A stretch of DNA of 64,000 nt. Origin: Albugo candida (taxonomy: Eukaryota; Oomycota; Peronosporomycetes; Albuginales). Every line of letters starts with the position of its first letter. Position 1 is the stretch's first letter. This document shows, piece by piece, positions 11,213-23,916 of the stretch. The stretch lies in assembly GCA_040437565.1 (NCBI GenBank), contig JBDOQK010000032.1:186001-250000 (forward strand), in the 5' to 3' direction. Made by a program: the position numbers and the translations under genes. The notes beneath the pieces were generated by a model. The model saw only the letters and a list, made by a program, of their open reading frames with translations. It did no database searches and was not told the origin of the DNA.

Positions 11213-11312
11213 NNNNNNNNNNNNNNNNNNNNNNNNNNNNNNNNNNNNNNNNNNNNNNNNNNNNNNNNNNNNNNNNNNNNNNNNNNNNNNNNNNNNNNNN
11301 NNNNNNNNNNNN
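11213..11312. other. Assembly gap 1 (100 N)
   Basis: Exactly 100 N. The sequence before it (9529-11212) is repeated immediately after it (11313-12996), so the gap has no real length. Confidence 0.97.
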
Positions 11313-11408
11313 GCACTCTCACTCTCATGTCTGGCTATTCCGATGCCTTGAGTTGTTTGCTGGCTTAATTGCACATTTCAATCCCGTGGCAAGTTCATTG
11401 AATTGATG

Positions 11409-13260
11409 TTATTCACATACGCCATCGTGTGACATCAAATAGGCGATCACGTCTTGAGCATAACGAGAAATGTCGTCATCGTCATCGAAATTTTGCTGCT
11501 CCGTTTCTTTCATTTCTTTCATCGTGAGTCTGAATAATGGGACCACCTTTTCAGCAAGGCGCTTATAGTGCATGCATACTTGCTTTTCACCTCGGATAAA
11601 AAATAATGCCTGTATTCGATTTGAATACAATGGGTATTCTTTCGAATTCAAAATCGCCTGATCTTCTTCCAGAGTTGTAGGGTATTGATTGAGTTGTGTC
11701 TCTGCCAGCATTTTAAGTAAATTTAGTGCTGCAATCTCATTTTTGAACGATATCGGAGGCGATGCATGAGCCGGACTTCGCATTTTCATGCTCGAGAATT
11801 CATATTCCGTGGCTACAATCAGCCTCGCGAAACTGAAACCTTCTCTTGTGTTTGAATCTGAGTGTGAACAACTCAGTCGAGCATTCATTGTGAATATACC
11901 ACTTTCATGAAGATATGAGGTCTTGTCGTACAGTAATTGGCCATCCGCGGGATCCAACTGAAAATCAACCATAATTTCGTTGGGATTGCTGCCATCCTCT
12001 TCCGTATTATCTTCTACCGCAAAGCCATAATTTAACAGAAAACGATGATTACATTTCTTTCCATATGAATCGTAGACTTGAGCTCCGGAGCAGATCGATT
12101 CTAGCGACGTTATCGTAAACCCATCCAACTTCTGATCGAAGGTCCAGCTACAGATTGCATATTCGCACACTCAGGTATGAAAAGACACAAAACCCATTTC
12201 TCACCTTGTTTCTCGTGGACGATAATGATTCAACATGTCTGCAAAGGGAACTAGTGCAGCAGTCTTCACTCCGTCGATCGTCAAGCCAAAGTTTCGACTG
12301 CAGACAATCATGCGAGCCCAAGAAAATCGTTCTAAAGAAAACCGAGAAAATGATGGATCCACCTAAATATTAACCAGCATGTAACTAAGTCAGTTTTTTC
12401 AAGTCAGATCATCATTGTGGTACCCTGCAGATGGTGTCATAATCTTTTCTAATTGCCGCTTTTCGTTCTTGTATCTGATGTACAATGTAAGATCCTTGCA
12501 GCCATTTTAGTTCGTCGTTGGACCAGAATATCGGCATATTTTTTAAAGTGGAGGGAAGAGTGCTATAGTAGTATCTGAAAAATGTTTGGTCCATCTTGAT
12601 TGAAATACATAGAAATGTTACAAAAAAGCTGCTGCAATTACGTAAGCGCATGTGTTCTACCTTCTCCATGTCAGTCAGCAGATAAAGCATTAAAAAGATG
12701 TGCTTTGGCGCCACAAACTCAATATTGTGCGCCAAGACTTTCTGTCCAATCTCAGTTTGTTTGCCCATTTCGACTGTTATAAGACAATTCTTTGGAATGA
12801 ACAATATACGTTCTCCTGGGACGAGCTCATTTCGACAGTGCACTCCCCTAACTTCAGGTGCATATTGCTGTAGCATCAACTTCTTCGTGTCTGCACCCTG
12901 ATTCTCTAACCACTCTATTAGCTCCACCCCCACAACATCTTTCTCCACGTCAGCTACATCTTCCATTATGACTCGATCCGAATTGACGGTAGCATTTGAA
13001 CTGGAATGCTGCGGTTTGGAGCTAGTAGTCTGTAAAGGCTGCTGCTTCCATTGCTCAAACGTTTGCTTATCCATTGGTGGTGAGGTACTCGAACTGTCGC
13101 TTGCTAGTATGGGAGGCGTAGTAATAGTATTTGGATATGAGTTGCTAGCATGGATCACGCCAGGTGCACTAGACTTCTTCTCTTTAGGTGGAGCCACAAC
13201 ATTCAAATTTACCGCCTTCTCGGATGTCAGCACATCAGAATGGATGTGTTGGTCTGCCAT
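11409..13260 (-). CDS. SET-domain protein methyltransferase, SETD3/Rubisco-LSMT-like
   Basis: Three exons on the minus strand, 13260-12424, 12362-12205 and 12147-11409, joined by GT-AG introns of 61 and 57 bases, give 577 residues in frame. The start is ATG 13260 (MADQH); the frame extends upstream only through a TTG. After a low-complexity N-terminus comes a split SET domain: EWLENQGAD and VRGVHCRNEL at its beginning, then, across the exon 2-3 join, SRNFG, the hallmark ADMLNH, and WTFDQKLDGF. IRSGAQVYDSYG-type residues (SGAQVYDSYGKKCNHRFLLNYGF) complete the S-adenosylmethionine site region, and an alpha-helical C-terminal part fits a Rubisco-LSMT substrate-binding domain. Family members methylate Lys or His of proteins such as actin or Rubisco; the substrate here is unknown. 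Confidence 0.88.
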
Positions 13261-15143
13261 TCCTACCAAACACTACCGTGTATTACCAATTTAGAGGTCA
13301 ATCCACGAAATTGTAAGTCAATAGATGCAATAGTGTTATATCATGGAACGGTAGAATCAAAGTCCCATTCAGCTTAAAAATGGTTGCTTTTCAGCAGCTT
13401 GTATTAAGCACAACACATACACATACTATAATCGTAAACTCCTACAAACTTATCTCCAGCCATGCTGTCAGAGCTCCATACACATTTTACTGAGAAGTGG
13501 GACTGTTACGTTTTTTAAATACAAAGTTTCTCTCGCTTTTCGAGAAACTGCAATACCTTTCGTTTAAAAAAGCCGCATAAGATACCAAATGAACTTTCAT
13601 TACTAATGACGCGTGTCGTAGCATTGTCCGTCGTTATTACCACGTCAACCCGAATCTCAAAGGAGGGTGTGGAAGGGGATTCACATATAAAGTTGAACAG
13701 CTATCGTTACAACGTAATATTAAGGAAACCCACGAGAATGTNNNNNNNNNNNNNNNNNNNNNNNNNNNNNNNNNNNNNNNNNNNNNNNNNNNNNNNNNNN
13801 NNNNNNNNNNNNNNNNNNNNNNNNNNNNNNNNNNNNNNNNNGTCCCATTCAGCTTAAAAATGGTTGCTTTTCAGCAGCTTGTATTAAGCACAACACATAC
13901 ACATACTATAATCGTAAACTCCTACAAACTTATCTCCAGCCATGCTGTCAGAGCTCCATACACATTTTACTGAGAAGTGGGACTGTTACGTTTTTTAAAT
14001 ACAAAGTTTCTCTCGCTTTTCGAGAAACTGCAATACCTTTCGTTTAAAAAAGCCGCATAAGATACCAAATGAACTTTCATTACTAATGACGCGTGTCGTA
14101 GCATTGTCCGTCGTTATTACCACGTCAACCCGAATCTCAAAGGAGGGTGTGGAAGGGGATTCACATATAAAGTTGAACAGCTATCGTTACAACGTAATAT
14201 TAAGGAAACCCACGAGAATGTTTCTGCTGGCTTGATGATCTAACGTTACAAGGCACACTTAAGGAGGTCGCACATCTTTCTGTGATTCAGGTGGCGTGCC
14301 TTGCTTGCTTGTAGATAGAGTAGTGGCTGAGCTTCACATACTTGTTGGTCGTCATTCAAGAAAGCAGTAGAGAGCAACGTAAAAGAAATACCATGGTTTT
14401 GTGCTTATAGTGGCGTGAGTGTCCGAAAAGCCAGCTAGCTAGCTCTCCGAGTCTACTTGATCAATTTTCGACGTGTGCGGAGAGGTTCAAAGAAGGTGAT
14501 GGCCACGGAAGCATGGCTTTGGTATGCAAAAATCTATGCCGTCGAAAACGTATTCTCTTATTAGCTTTCTTTACATTACCCAGAAGGCAATATAATATGC
14601 AGTATAATTCTCGTGATCAGCGCGCCTTTTAGATAAATGCAAATTTCTAGTGATTCTATGTCGTGTTCTCTGATGATATTTTCAACAAGTGACGCTGTAC
14701 AGCCGATTTGCGGCAACATATTTCCCTAAAGAAGATAATCTTTACTTTGCTAGTCTTCAATGCACGATCTAAGGCAATACATTTAGTAACGAAACGAAAA
14801 GCCAACATGACGTAGGCGTCTTTGCCCTGTAGTATGCCTGTACTCTCCAGTATCGGCAAGGGGCTTTGATTACGTCGACATCCAACTGTCATAGATTTGA
14901 CTGAATGTCTTGGCCAGCAACGAGCTCATAGAAATCATCTCTTCCGGCAGTTAAATAATACGTTCACTAGTAGACGTACGATTCGCAGGAACGAGACTTT
15001 CGGTCATGAATGAGACTTCTTATATCACATGAGTGTAGAGCGAGCAAGGTATCAAATCTATTACACCAGGAACCAATCATTTTTTATATGCTAGGTACTT
15101 CCTAGTCTAATTGTTGAATACCCACGCAGTAAATGAAGTATGC
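13261..15143. other. Intergenic region containing gap 2
   Basis: About 1.9 kb including a 100-N gap and a duplicated 380-base block (13362-13741 = 13842-14221). True length is therefore about 1.4 kb. It lies upstream of the SET gene and downstream of Y14. Only short frames are present, the longest (14656-14892, minus) without recognisable features. I see no RNA gene. Confidence 0.5.
13742..13841. other. Assembly gap 2 (100 N)
   Basis: Exactly 100 N between two copies of one 380-base block (13362-13741 and 13842-14221), offset 480. Confidence 0.97.
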
Positions 15144-15812
15144 CTATGCCCCTTTTGATTTATTTCCACGTCGGGACGACTTCTCACCAGATCTATCTGT
15201 TTGTCAAGAAACATGAGATTCGTTTGCCAAGCAATAAGAAACAATCATACCTTTCTGGAAAGCCCAATTCACCGATATTTGCCGCCCAAGAATCTCTTTC
15301 TCATCCATTCGAATCATGGCTTCTTTTGCGGCGTCAAAATTCTCAAACTCTAACAACGCGTAGCCTTTGACAAAGCCCGTTCTTCTATCGAGATTCATAT
15401 GTATGTTTTTCACTTGTGCGTGCTCACCAAAGGCATCTAGGACATCCTCTTCCTGAGCTTCTTCGTGAATACCTGTGACAAAAAGAATCCATCCCTCGAT
15501 CGATTTAAGAGCCTTATCATGATTCTTCTCTGTATTTCGATTTCTCAGACTTTTTGTGACCTCATCTTTCCCACCCGCATTCTCTTCCTGCTCAAGTTTT
15601 TCAAAGATCCCTGCAGCATCGGGATATCGCTCTTCATCCATCGCAGCTCTTCCTTTTCCACGGCCTTTTATACGTCGAGATTTTTCTTCCTTTCCTGATT
15701 CATCATTGTGCTCACTCTTATCTCTATCTTTCCTTTCAGTATTGATCTTCGAATCTTCCTCCTCTTCCATCGCCATCGCGGCATCGCTCTCATAGTCTAC
15801 TTCTTCCGCCAT
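15144..15812 (-). CDS. RBM8A: Exon junction complex RNA-binding protein Y14 (RBM8A)
   Basis: Two exons, 15812-15251 and 15196-15144, with a 54-base GT-AG intron, encode 204 residues. The start is ATG 15812 (MAEEVDYES); upstream frame has only TTG. An acidic N-terminus is followed by one RRM. The Y14 signature is intact: SIEGWILFVTGIHEEAQEED (RNP2 region), then NIHMNLDRRTGFVKGYALLEF (RNP1 region) and ISVNWAF. After splicing the tail reads RSGEKSSRRGNKSKGA, the short basic/Ser-rich end expected for this family. Y14 forms the exon junction complex core with Mago, eIF4A3 and Barentsz and marks spliced mRNA. This fits a genome whose genes contain many short introns. The identification is very secure. 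Confidence 0.95.
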
Positions 15813-16292
15813 GCCGAATAGTAAATGTTGTTCGAATGTCAAGATGACTGCTCAATACAAGACTGCTGTGGAGTTTGGAGCACGAGTTATGCATTATGTC
15901 TGTAAACTACTCCGTGCTTGTCCAGATATGCAGAGTTGTATTCGGTCATGCAGGCTTGTTCGTATCAGAGAAATTGTGCACGCAACAAGAACGTGCAAAG
16001 CTCGGCTGCATCCAATTCAATTGCTTAAGATCGATGTGATACAGAGAATTGATATTCAGGAGACCTTAGAGCAACATTAGATACTAAAACGATGTTTGTA
16101 ATCAAAGCAGCAATGTTGAAAGGNNNNNNNNNNNNNNNNNNNNNNNNNNNNNNNNNNNNNNNNNNNNNNNNNNNNNNNNNNNNNNNNNNNNNNNNNNNNN
16201 NNNNNNNNNNNNNNNNNNNNNNNTAATCAAAGCAGCAATGTTGAAAGGAAACTTGGGAAGAATCCTCGCATGCTTAAATGAATCACTGAGAA
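15813..16292. other. Intergenic region containing gap 3
   Basis: About 480 bases between Y14 and the large membrane protein gene, including gap 3 at 16124-16223. Nothing coding or structural was recognised; a plus-strand 89-codon frame at 15811 overlaps Y14 and looks like a shadow. Confidence 0.4.
16124..16223. other. Assembly gap 3 (100 N)
   Basis: Exactly 100 N. The 25 bases before it (16099-16123) recur directly after it (16224-16248), a minimal unmerged overlap. Confidence 0.95.
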
Positions 16293-19200
16293 TCACGATA
16301 AAAGCTCGAAATATGCATCTTCGGCGTATCGGTCTACGCGTGAAGCTTCACGACGACGTCGTGCAACTGCCAAGACAATAACTCCAAGAAAGGCACTTCC
16401 CATGATAGCAAGTTGGGCGACATGGTTTTGTGCTTTTGTGATGTATGATGTTGCCGCATTCGAAGCTGAAGCCAGTACACGTCCTGCCACTCTAGTGTAC
16501 CCTTCATCCTTCTTATTGAAGCCTGTATGATTCTTCAAAGCACCTTCCTTGTCAAGCTCAAAGTTTTTATCCAAAGCTTGTTCGCTTGCCCCAACATTGC
16601 CAGCTGGATTTTCAAACATCGGTTTGGATTCATTTTTTTCTAGTGCAATGAGGCTTGTGTATGGATTGTTCGCCGATGTCGAAGTAAGATTTGCTGCTGG
16701 TTGATACTTCCTTTGTTTTCTCGTTTTGTTAGATGCGGCTTGTGGGTAATTTTGCTTCTGTAGTTGATCTCCTCCACCCGTCGGTGAAGCAACTGCACCC
16801 AGGTTTCCTTCAACGCGATCTTGAGGGCCATTGCTACCTACGACAGTGAACCCTTGCGCTGAAGCTCCAACTTCGTTACTTGGACATGGTGCCGGGCTAC
16901 CTTCCGAATATACGGACCCTCCAGCACCGATAGCTCCTTGGCCATTCACCTGAGCTTCAGAATTCATTCCTCCGAGACCGACAGATCCTTGTCCGTGGAT
17001 GTTACCTCCAGCACCAACAGATCCTTGACCATTCACCTGTGCTCCAGGATTGTTTCCTCCTAAACCAAGCGATCCTTGTCCTTGGATCAGAGGTATGTTA
17101 CCTCCAGCGCCGACGGAACCTTGACCATTCACCTGAACCACGGGTAGGATGCCCCCAACTCCAACTGACCTTTGCCCTTTGATGAGGCCTAGAATATTTC
17201 CTCCAACAGATGCTTGTACTTGACCTGGCCCTCTTGCTGAGTTACTGTTTGGTCCCGAGTATTCATTTCTCTGATCGGAAGCTCTAGGTGTATTATTACT
17301 TTCGTCAGCGTATCCTCTGATCGGAGCTTGAGGCGTTGGTACATCATTTCTTCCATTAACGTATCCTTGACCATTGTTTTGATACGAAGGGATGTTGCTT
17401 CGTTTACTCGCCTGTCCAACACCAAGAATCTGGCTTAGAGGGAGAAGAAGACCTCCAAGAATTCCCTGTCCTTTATTCGAACCGGGAGAGTAATTTCCAT
17501 TTGCACCGACAGATCCTTGACCATTAACCTGTGCTCCAGGATTATTTCCTCCAAGACCGAGTGATCCTTGTCCATTGACTTGAAGTAGTGGAATGTTACC
17601 TCCAGTACCGACGGATCCTTGACCATTCACCTGAGCTCCAGGATTGTTTCCTCCAAGACCGAGTGACCCTTGTCCTCTAACTTGAACTAGCGGAATGTTA
17701 AGTCCACCACCGACGGATCCTTGACCATTCACCTGAGCTCCAGGATTGTTTCCTCCAAGACCGAGNNNNNNNNNNNNNNNNNNNNNNNNNNNNNNNNNNN
17801 NNNNNNNNNNNNNNNNNNNNNNNNNNNNNNNNNNNNNNNNNNNNNNNNNNNNNNNNNNNNNNNNNACCGACGGATCCTTGACCATTCACCTGAGCTCCAG
17901 GATTGTTTCCTCCAAGACCGAGTGACCCTTGTCCTCTAACTTGAACTAGCGGAATGTTAAGTCCACCACCGACGGATCCTTGACCATTCACCTGAGCTCC
18001 AGGATTGTTTCCTCCAAGACCGAGCGACCCTTGTCCTCTAACTTGAACTAGCGGAATGTTGACTCCACCACCGACGGATCCTTGACCATTCACCTGAGCT
18101 CCAGGATTGTTTCCTCCAAGACCGAGCGACCCTTGTCCTCTAACTTGTACGAGCGGAATGTTAACTCCACCACCGATGGATCCTTGACCATTCACCTGAG
18201 CTCCAGGATTGTTTCCTCCAAGACCGAGCGACCCTTGTCCTCTAACTTGAACTAGCGGAATGTTAAGTCCACCACGGACGGATCCTTGACCATTCACCTG
18301 AGCTCCAGGATTGTTTCCTCCTAGACCAACCGACCCTCTTCCTTGGATTAACGGTATGTTTCCTCCACCACCGACGGAGCCTTGACCGTTTATCTGAGCT
18401 AAAGGACTGATTTCATTACCAAAAGAATTCTGCCCCCCAATAAACCATTTTTCTGATTTTATCCTTTGCGGAATCATTATATCCGTTTCTTGACCAGCGT
18501 TACCTTCAGGCCCTTGACCGTGAGCTTGGTCAACAAAACGCCGATTTCTGTCGTTCTCTGCACTAATAGATGGGTTATTTTCAAAATCGCCGTTGGCACG
18601 AGCGCGTATTTGACCCCAAACTGGACGTTCACTGCCTTCCACATCAGCAACCTCTTGATTGACATCCAGAATTTGAGGTGAGTCGCTAGCGATATTTTGT
18701 GTACGCATTGTAAGAGACTGGATAGATGGATCTTCGTTGGTCTCTAATGTCGGTTGCAATTCTCCATTCATCTCAGCAGATTGTTGCTCCATTTCACTAA
18801 GTTCATTTGGATGCTCAAATACAAAACGTTTTCGATCTGAAGCGACCTGTTCATCAGCTATTCCAGTAGCATCTTGAATAGATTCATCGGAAAGAAGAGT
18901 ATTAGCTGTTAAGACCTTGTAGTTGGAGTTCTCTTGGCGATAATTGCCACTTTTTGGCGCAGGTGATGGTCGTTTTGGCTCACAACGATACAGACTTTTT
19001 GCGTTGCCCTGTGATTGTAATATCGGTACACAAGCTGTCTGGGCACCGCAGGTCGGGCAGCATTCCTGCTGCATATTCGAAAGCACTGTTCTGCGATCGG
19101 GTGTCATGAAAATGTGATCACCATAACATAGTTCATATGCAGAAGATTTTGTTGCTGGGCAAGTATCATACTTGCATTTCGCATCTGGTACAGCCTTGTC

Positions 19201-22200
19201 CGATTCATCACAAACGGCGGTCAGAAAGGTTTGATCACATGTGTGTGTCTCACTTCCACCAGCGTGATTCGTGTAACTGAAATCACATCGTGCGACAATG
19301 GAGTTAGTAGACTTTGGGGCACGAGCTAGATCAATAGCAAAATGCTTTACAACTTGCGAATTTGTGTTTTCCACTCGCAGAATCTCAATAGATGAAGCTC
19401 CTTCGTACTCCATTGTACACATAATGTTGCAGATGCCCATGTCAGGACTATTTTGTGAGTTTTTCGATCCAAGACTAGGATGATAGTCAAATGTTAGCTC
19501 CAAAAAGTTGCTTTTTTTATACGAGCACAGCGTGTTGCTAACTCTAGAATGCGGCGTTGTCGTCTGGTACCACATGCTTGGGAAGCTATTACAAATGGTG
19601 ACAGGAGGATTACGACGCAGCACAATACTGAAGGGAAAGCGATATGCGAGACCGCACTGCGTCCAAGCCTCCACAATAATTTCAGTCTCTTTGGTTTTCC
19701 ACGTATGTTCTTGATTTTCCGAGAATTGTTGCCATTGCGACAGACCGTCACTGACGACTTTGTATCGCCAGAAAACATATTCTGCGGCCGAAAACTCGCT
19801 ATTTTTTCCCGGGATATCGAAGCTGAAATACTCACGACGCACAATTAGACTGTTTACTGAGGCTTTGAGTACGCAATCTGGCTGAGAATCCGTGCAATCC
19901 AGTGAAACATGGATTTCAGTCCGTGTTTGAAGTTCTCCATTCGGTAGGCTTTTCTTGACAATTGTCGACTCATTAATGTAGGATGGTGCAACAGCTGCGG
20001 TAGCAGTAACAAGAGTGTTACCGTGAGTTTGTAGGCATTGATCCAACTCGCATCCTTCGCCAAAGGTACCCTCACATCGCTCAGTATAGAATTTGAATTT
20101 GCAATTGTAGTCGACCCATCTCTCTTGGAGCTTCATTGAAAGTCTGCAGCATCTCTGACACTGCCCTTCGGCGACCGGAAAAGACTTTTGCAATATATCA
20201 CTCTTTCCAAATGGGTTCTTCTTCGTCGATGCGCTTCGTAATAGGGACATTCGAAATTGCTCCGTGTTAAAGCACTCTTGGCCTGAACGATAATTACTTT
20301 GCTTTTTATATGTTGTCGCATGGAAGTCTTTCATCTCAAAAAGCTCTTCATCACAGCGATTCTGCACACTACACGCATCGTTGGAGGCCGTTTGTTGAAC
20401 CTTGTAAAGGTTCATGATTGCAGCATTTGCTCGTTTCAGATTGGAAGATGTCGCCTCGGCGAATCCAACACTAGACTGACATTCCGGGCCTTCGCAAAAT
20501 CGACTAGGACAAGTTTCTGTCCTCCTCGGACGAGTTTGGTCGACAATAGCCAGACAACCCTCACATTTCGACGAGGATGTCTTGGGAGTCTTCCCTTCTT
20601 TACCGTACGACCCTGTTACATCATAAGCTGTCAACGAAAGCTTATATTGACCATAACCGGAAAACGTTAATTTGTCGACTCTTGATGGTCCATTCTTCTG
20701 ATAGTCGATCCAGCCGTATGTAGCTGGAACCGAGGATGGGAAAGATTCCGGGTAGCCTTTCACTTTATTAGGTGTTACATCGGAAGGAATTGATTGTTTC
20801 TGGTCGCATTCCTTCCCTTTAGATTGACTATTGATCGATTTAAGGTCGTAGACAGCAACTGATTTTCTTTCAGCTCGAAGCTCGATACGTGAATCAGCCG
20901 ATACAGTTTTGTCGTCAACAAATGCTGTTCTTTTCCCTGAAACATAGCTGTCAATAGGGAAAGGAGCCGGGATTTTCCAGCTGCTGGAGATGTTGGTGAA
21001 TCTGCACTGCGGTAAGTAATCCCCAGGTTTTACTGCGTGGTAAAATGGACCCTCATTGCTCCAGGTACAAGGACATTGATCAGACTCCTTACGGCTGCAT
21101 GTGGATCCATAACGATCAGAAACCATTTTGTACCCTGCTGGGCAATCACAGAAACAACTCGGATTGTTCGAGGCATCGACATACGATACAGGAATCCCAT
21201 TTTTGAGTTTGGGGCACTTCCAGGAGCGAATCGAGGCAAATGGATTGTACAAAGAAACATCACTTGCTTTTTTGAGCTTGAAACCTTTGGTGGTGTTTGT
21301 TTTGCAAATCGATCCGGAGTCACAAAATTCAAAGTTGAAAATATTCTCGATCTGAGCGTTCTGTTCATATGAAGTCACCTGTTTGAAAGACGTAACGTCA
21401 TTGCAGAAGCTAACTACAGCCGCTGGTCTATCTGCCTCGGTTGAAGACGAGAAATTCAACGAGACTTTTCCATAGGAACTGAAAGAAGCAGCTCGTTTAC
21501 GATTCCGCNNNNNNNNNNNNNNNNNNNNNNNNNNNNNNNNNNNNNNNNNNNNNNNNNNNNNNNNNNNNNNNNNNNNNNNNNNNNNNNNNNNNNNNNNNNN
21601 NNNNNNNNCCTCCTCGGACGAGTTTGGTCGACAATAGCCAGACAACCCTCACATTTCGACGAGGATGTCTTGGGAGTCTTCCCTTCTTTACCGTACGACC
21701 CTGTTACATCATAAGCTGTCAACGAAAGCTTATATTGACCATAACCGGAAAACGTTAATTTGTCGACTCTTGATGGTCCATTCTTCTGATAGTCGATCCA
21801 GCCGTATGTAGCTGGAACCGAGGATGGGAAAGATTCCGGGTAGCCTTTCACTTTATTAGGTGTTACATCGGAAGGAATTGATTGTTTCTGGTCGCATTCC
21901 TTCCCTTTAGATTGACTATTGATCGATTTAAGGTCGTAGACAGCAACTGATTTTCTTTCAGCTCGAAGCTCGATACGTGAATCAGCCGATACAGTTTTGT
22001 CGTCAACAAATGCTGTTCTTTTCCCTGAAACATAGCTGTCAATAGGGAAAGGAGCCGGGATTTTCCAGCTGCTGGAGATGTTGGTGAATCTGCACTGCGG
22101 TAAGTAATCCCCAGGTTTTACTGCGTGGTAAAATGGACCCTCATTGCTCCAGGTACAAGGACATTGATCAGACTCCTTACGGCTGCATGTGGATCCATAA

Positions 22201-23060
22201 CGATCAGAAACCATTTTGTACCCTGCTGGGCAATCACAGAAACAACTCGGATTGTTCGAGGCATCGACATACGATACAGGAATCCCATTTTTGAGTTTGG
22301 GGCACTTCCAGGAGCGAATCGAGGCAAATGGATTGTACAAAGAAACATCACTTGCTTTTTTGAGCTTGAAACCTTTGGTGGTGTTTGTTTTGCAAATCGA
22401 TCCGGAGTCACAAAATTCAAAGTTGAAAATATTCTCGATCTGAGCGTTCTGTTCATATGAAGTCACCTGTTTGAAAGACGTAACGTCATTGCAGAAGCTA
22501 ACTACAGCCGCTGGTCTATCTGCCTCGGTTGAAGACGAGAAATTCAACGAGACTTTTCCATAGGAACTGAAAGAAGCAGCTCGTTTACGATTCCGCTCTT
22601 CCCTTGCATCGTAGGATGCCAAATTTCGAGAATTTGCGTATGACTCGTCCGCATTAATGTCTTTTTGGTAACTGGTTCCTGCTTGAGTTTGGCAATTCCC
22701 TTTAACGATCACAGTCTGAAATTTGAGTTGAACATTATCTCTGGTCTTCAAATACTTGTTTGTATCTGACTTGCTGCCTAATTGATCGACCCAATTCTTA
22801 ATTATCGCAAAATTGCTGTCATCCAAGCAGTCGGAAATCGCAAGTACGACAACGACTGAATTTCCACTTTGCACTTTGGTGTCCAAAGTACACGGAATCA
22901 GATTGCTACGATCATTAGCAGTGGTTTGTAAGACGGAGTATGGAAGTGGTGAGCGAGAAAATTTTTCGAACAACACATCTTTACAATTAGAATTGTCAAT
23001 TCTAGTAGTTCTCACTGAAAGGTACAGCCAAGAAAGCACTAGGTACTTCAATGGGCTCAT
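16293..23060 (-). CDS. Giant Cys-rich type I membrane protein with 17-residue Gly-rich repeats
   Basis: After removing the redundant stretches around gaps 4 and 5 the frame stays open for 1841 codons, about 1840 residues. ATG 23060 starts a clear signal peptide (hydrophobic YLVLSWLYLSV). Residues to about 1000 are a Cys-rich, N-glycosylation-rich extracellular region with many paired cysteines (CFCDCPAG, CPCTW, CQRCC, CCPTCG). A polar acidic linker follows to about 1190. Then comes a tandem array of 17-residue units (GSxGxGxNxPxxQVxGQ), mostly in pairs of 34. Near the C-terminus a membrane span (LAIMGSAFLGVIVLAVA) is followed by RRRR and a short tail with a YFEL motif (YxxPhi sorting type). 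I do not recognise the family. A surface or wall-contact protein is the natural inference. The number of repeats is uncertain because gap 4 lies in the array. Confidence 0.85.
16880..18400 (-). repeat. Tandem 51/102-bp coding repeat (17/34 residues)
   Basis: Coding repeat inside the large membrane protein. The unit is 102 bases (for example successive unit starts at 17868 and 17970), made of two 51-base halves coding for related 17-residue peptides, GSVGGGxNIPLVQVRGQ and GSLGLGGNNPGAQVNGQ. Units at 17600-18300 are nearly identical at DNA level, which suggests recent expansion or homogenisation, while units nearer the C-terminus are more diverged. Gap 4 interrupts the array, so the copy number cannot be read. 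Confidence 0.9.
17766..17865. other. Assembly gap 4 (100 N) inside a tandem repeat
   Basis: Exactly 100 N. The 57 bases before it (17709-17765) recur after it (17866-17922), but because the locus is a 102-base tandem repeat the overlap could be a repeat-driven misjoin. Repeat units may have been lost or gained here. Confidence 0.9.
21509..21608. other. Assembly gap 5 (100 N)
   Basis: Exactly 100 N between two copies of a 988-base block (20521-21508 and 21609-22596), offset 1088, inside the large membrane protein gene. Deleting one copy and the gap keeps the reading frame. Confidence 0.97.
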
Positions 23061-23916
23061 CGTGAATCCCGAACACTTTTCAATAAATTTGAAAGATCTC
23101 AACTATTCGATGCGCTCTTCAGCAGTCTATGAAAAAGTAAAAGTGAGCTGAGGGTACGATCTTTTTCAAGCTGCAAAAACAAATACCAGGGGACTGCTCT
23201 CGGAAATTGGCGACTATCGAATGAAGAGTCTCGCGACTCTGACCGTGTGACACGTTTTCAGATAGTCTGAGCGGCGGAACGACGCTACCCAAAAGGCACA
23301 AGTGCATGCTAGGGTCTCGGTGTGACGAAGCAAAAATACTAGACCAAATATCAGATTTTTGTGTCGGTATTGGTATCCGTTGCTAATTTCGGTGTTTCTG
23401 ACTGCTTTTTCAAATCTTCTTTGCTATTTATTATATCGCTATATCAATTGTCTTGCACATGCCTTTCTCTTCGAGCACAGTAATTCTAGTTTTTATTGTT
23501 TAAAGTCAGAGCTGCTTGAGTCTTTAAGATTGTGCAAACCCAAAGCTAGTGTTTACGTTTTTGCATACTACCTAGTTTTGGACTAAATTAGTACTCACAT
23601 CACTAAAAGCACCTGCTCCATCGTGATGTTTGATCCATATCAAGCAACTCTACTATAAAAACTGCTTCCAAGGGAACGATCACCTAACGAAGTAATAATG
23701 CCAAAGGTCAAGATTTGGATCTTTGCATAGGTAGTTTCACTTATTCCGAGCATTAGCTGTAGTAATTTTGACGCACTATTTTTAATCTGGCTAAATCCTG
23801 TGCTCCAATCACATGATACGTCCCAGATACTCTTTTCTCAAATAGCTTTGGTCTTCTTTGGCAAATTGATACCTAAGGCTCTTGGCCATCCATTTATAGC
23901 TACACAATTCTCCATT
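23061..23916. other. Divergent intergenic region
   Basis: About 860 bases between the start of the minus-strand membrane protein and the plus-strand gene at 23917, probably carrying both promoters. Only short frames without recognisable content are seen. The track of upstream in-frame sequence at 23061-23102 uses a TTG and is not a credible start. Confidence 0.4.

Noticed and set aside
9625-13269. Two tandem SET-domain genes
   Set aside because: The first is an exact copy of part of the second, truncated at an N gap; it is an unmerged contig overlap.
17766-17865. CRISPR-like array at 17-18.4 kb
   Set aside because: The regular repeats are coding (17-residue units in frame), with no unique spacers.
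18960-23060. HAP2/GCS1 gamete fusogen
   Set aside because: The size, cysteine content and single membrane span fit loosely, but I could not find the HAP2 core signature.
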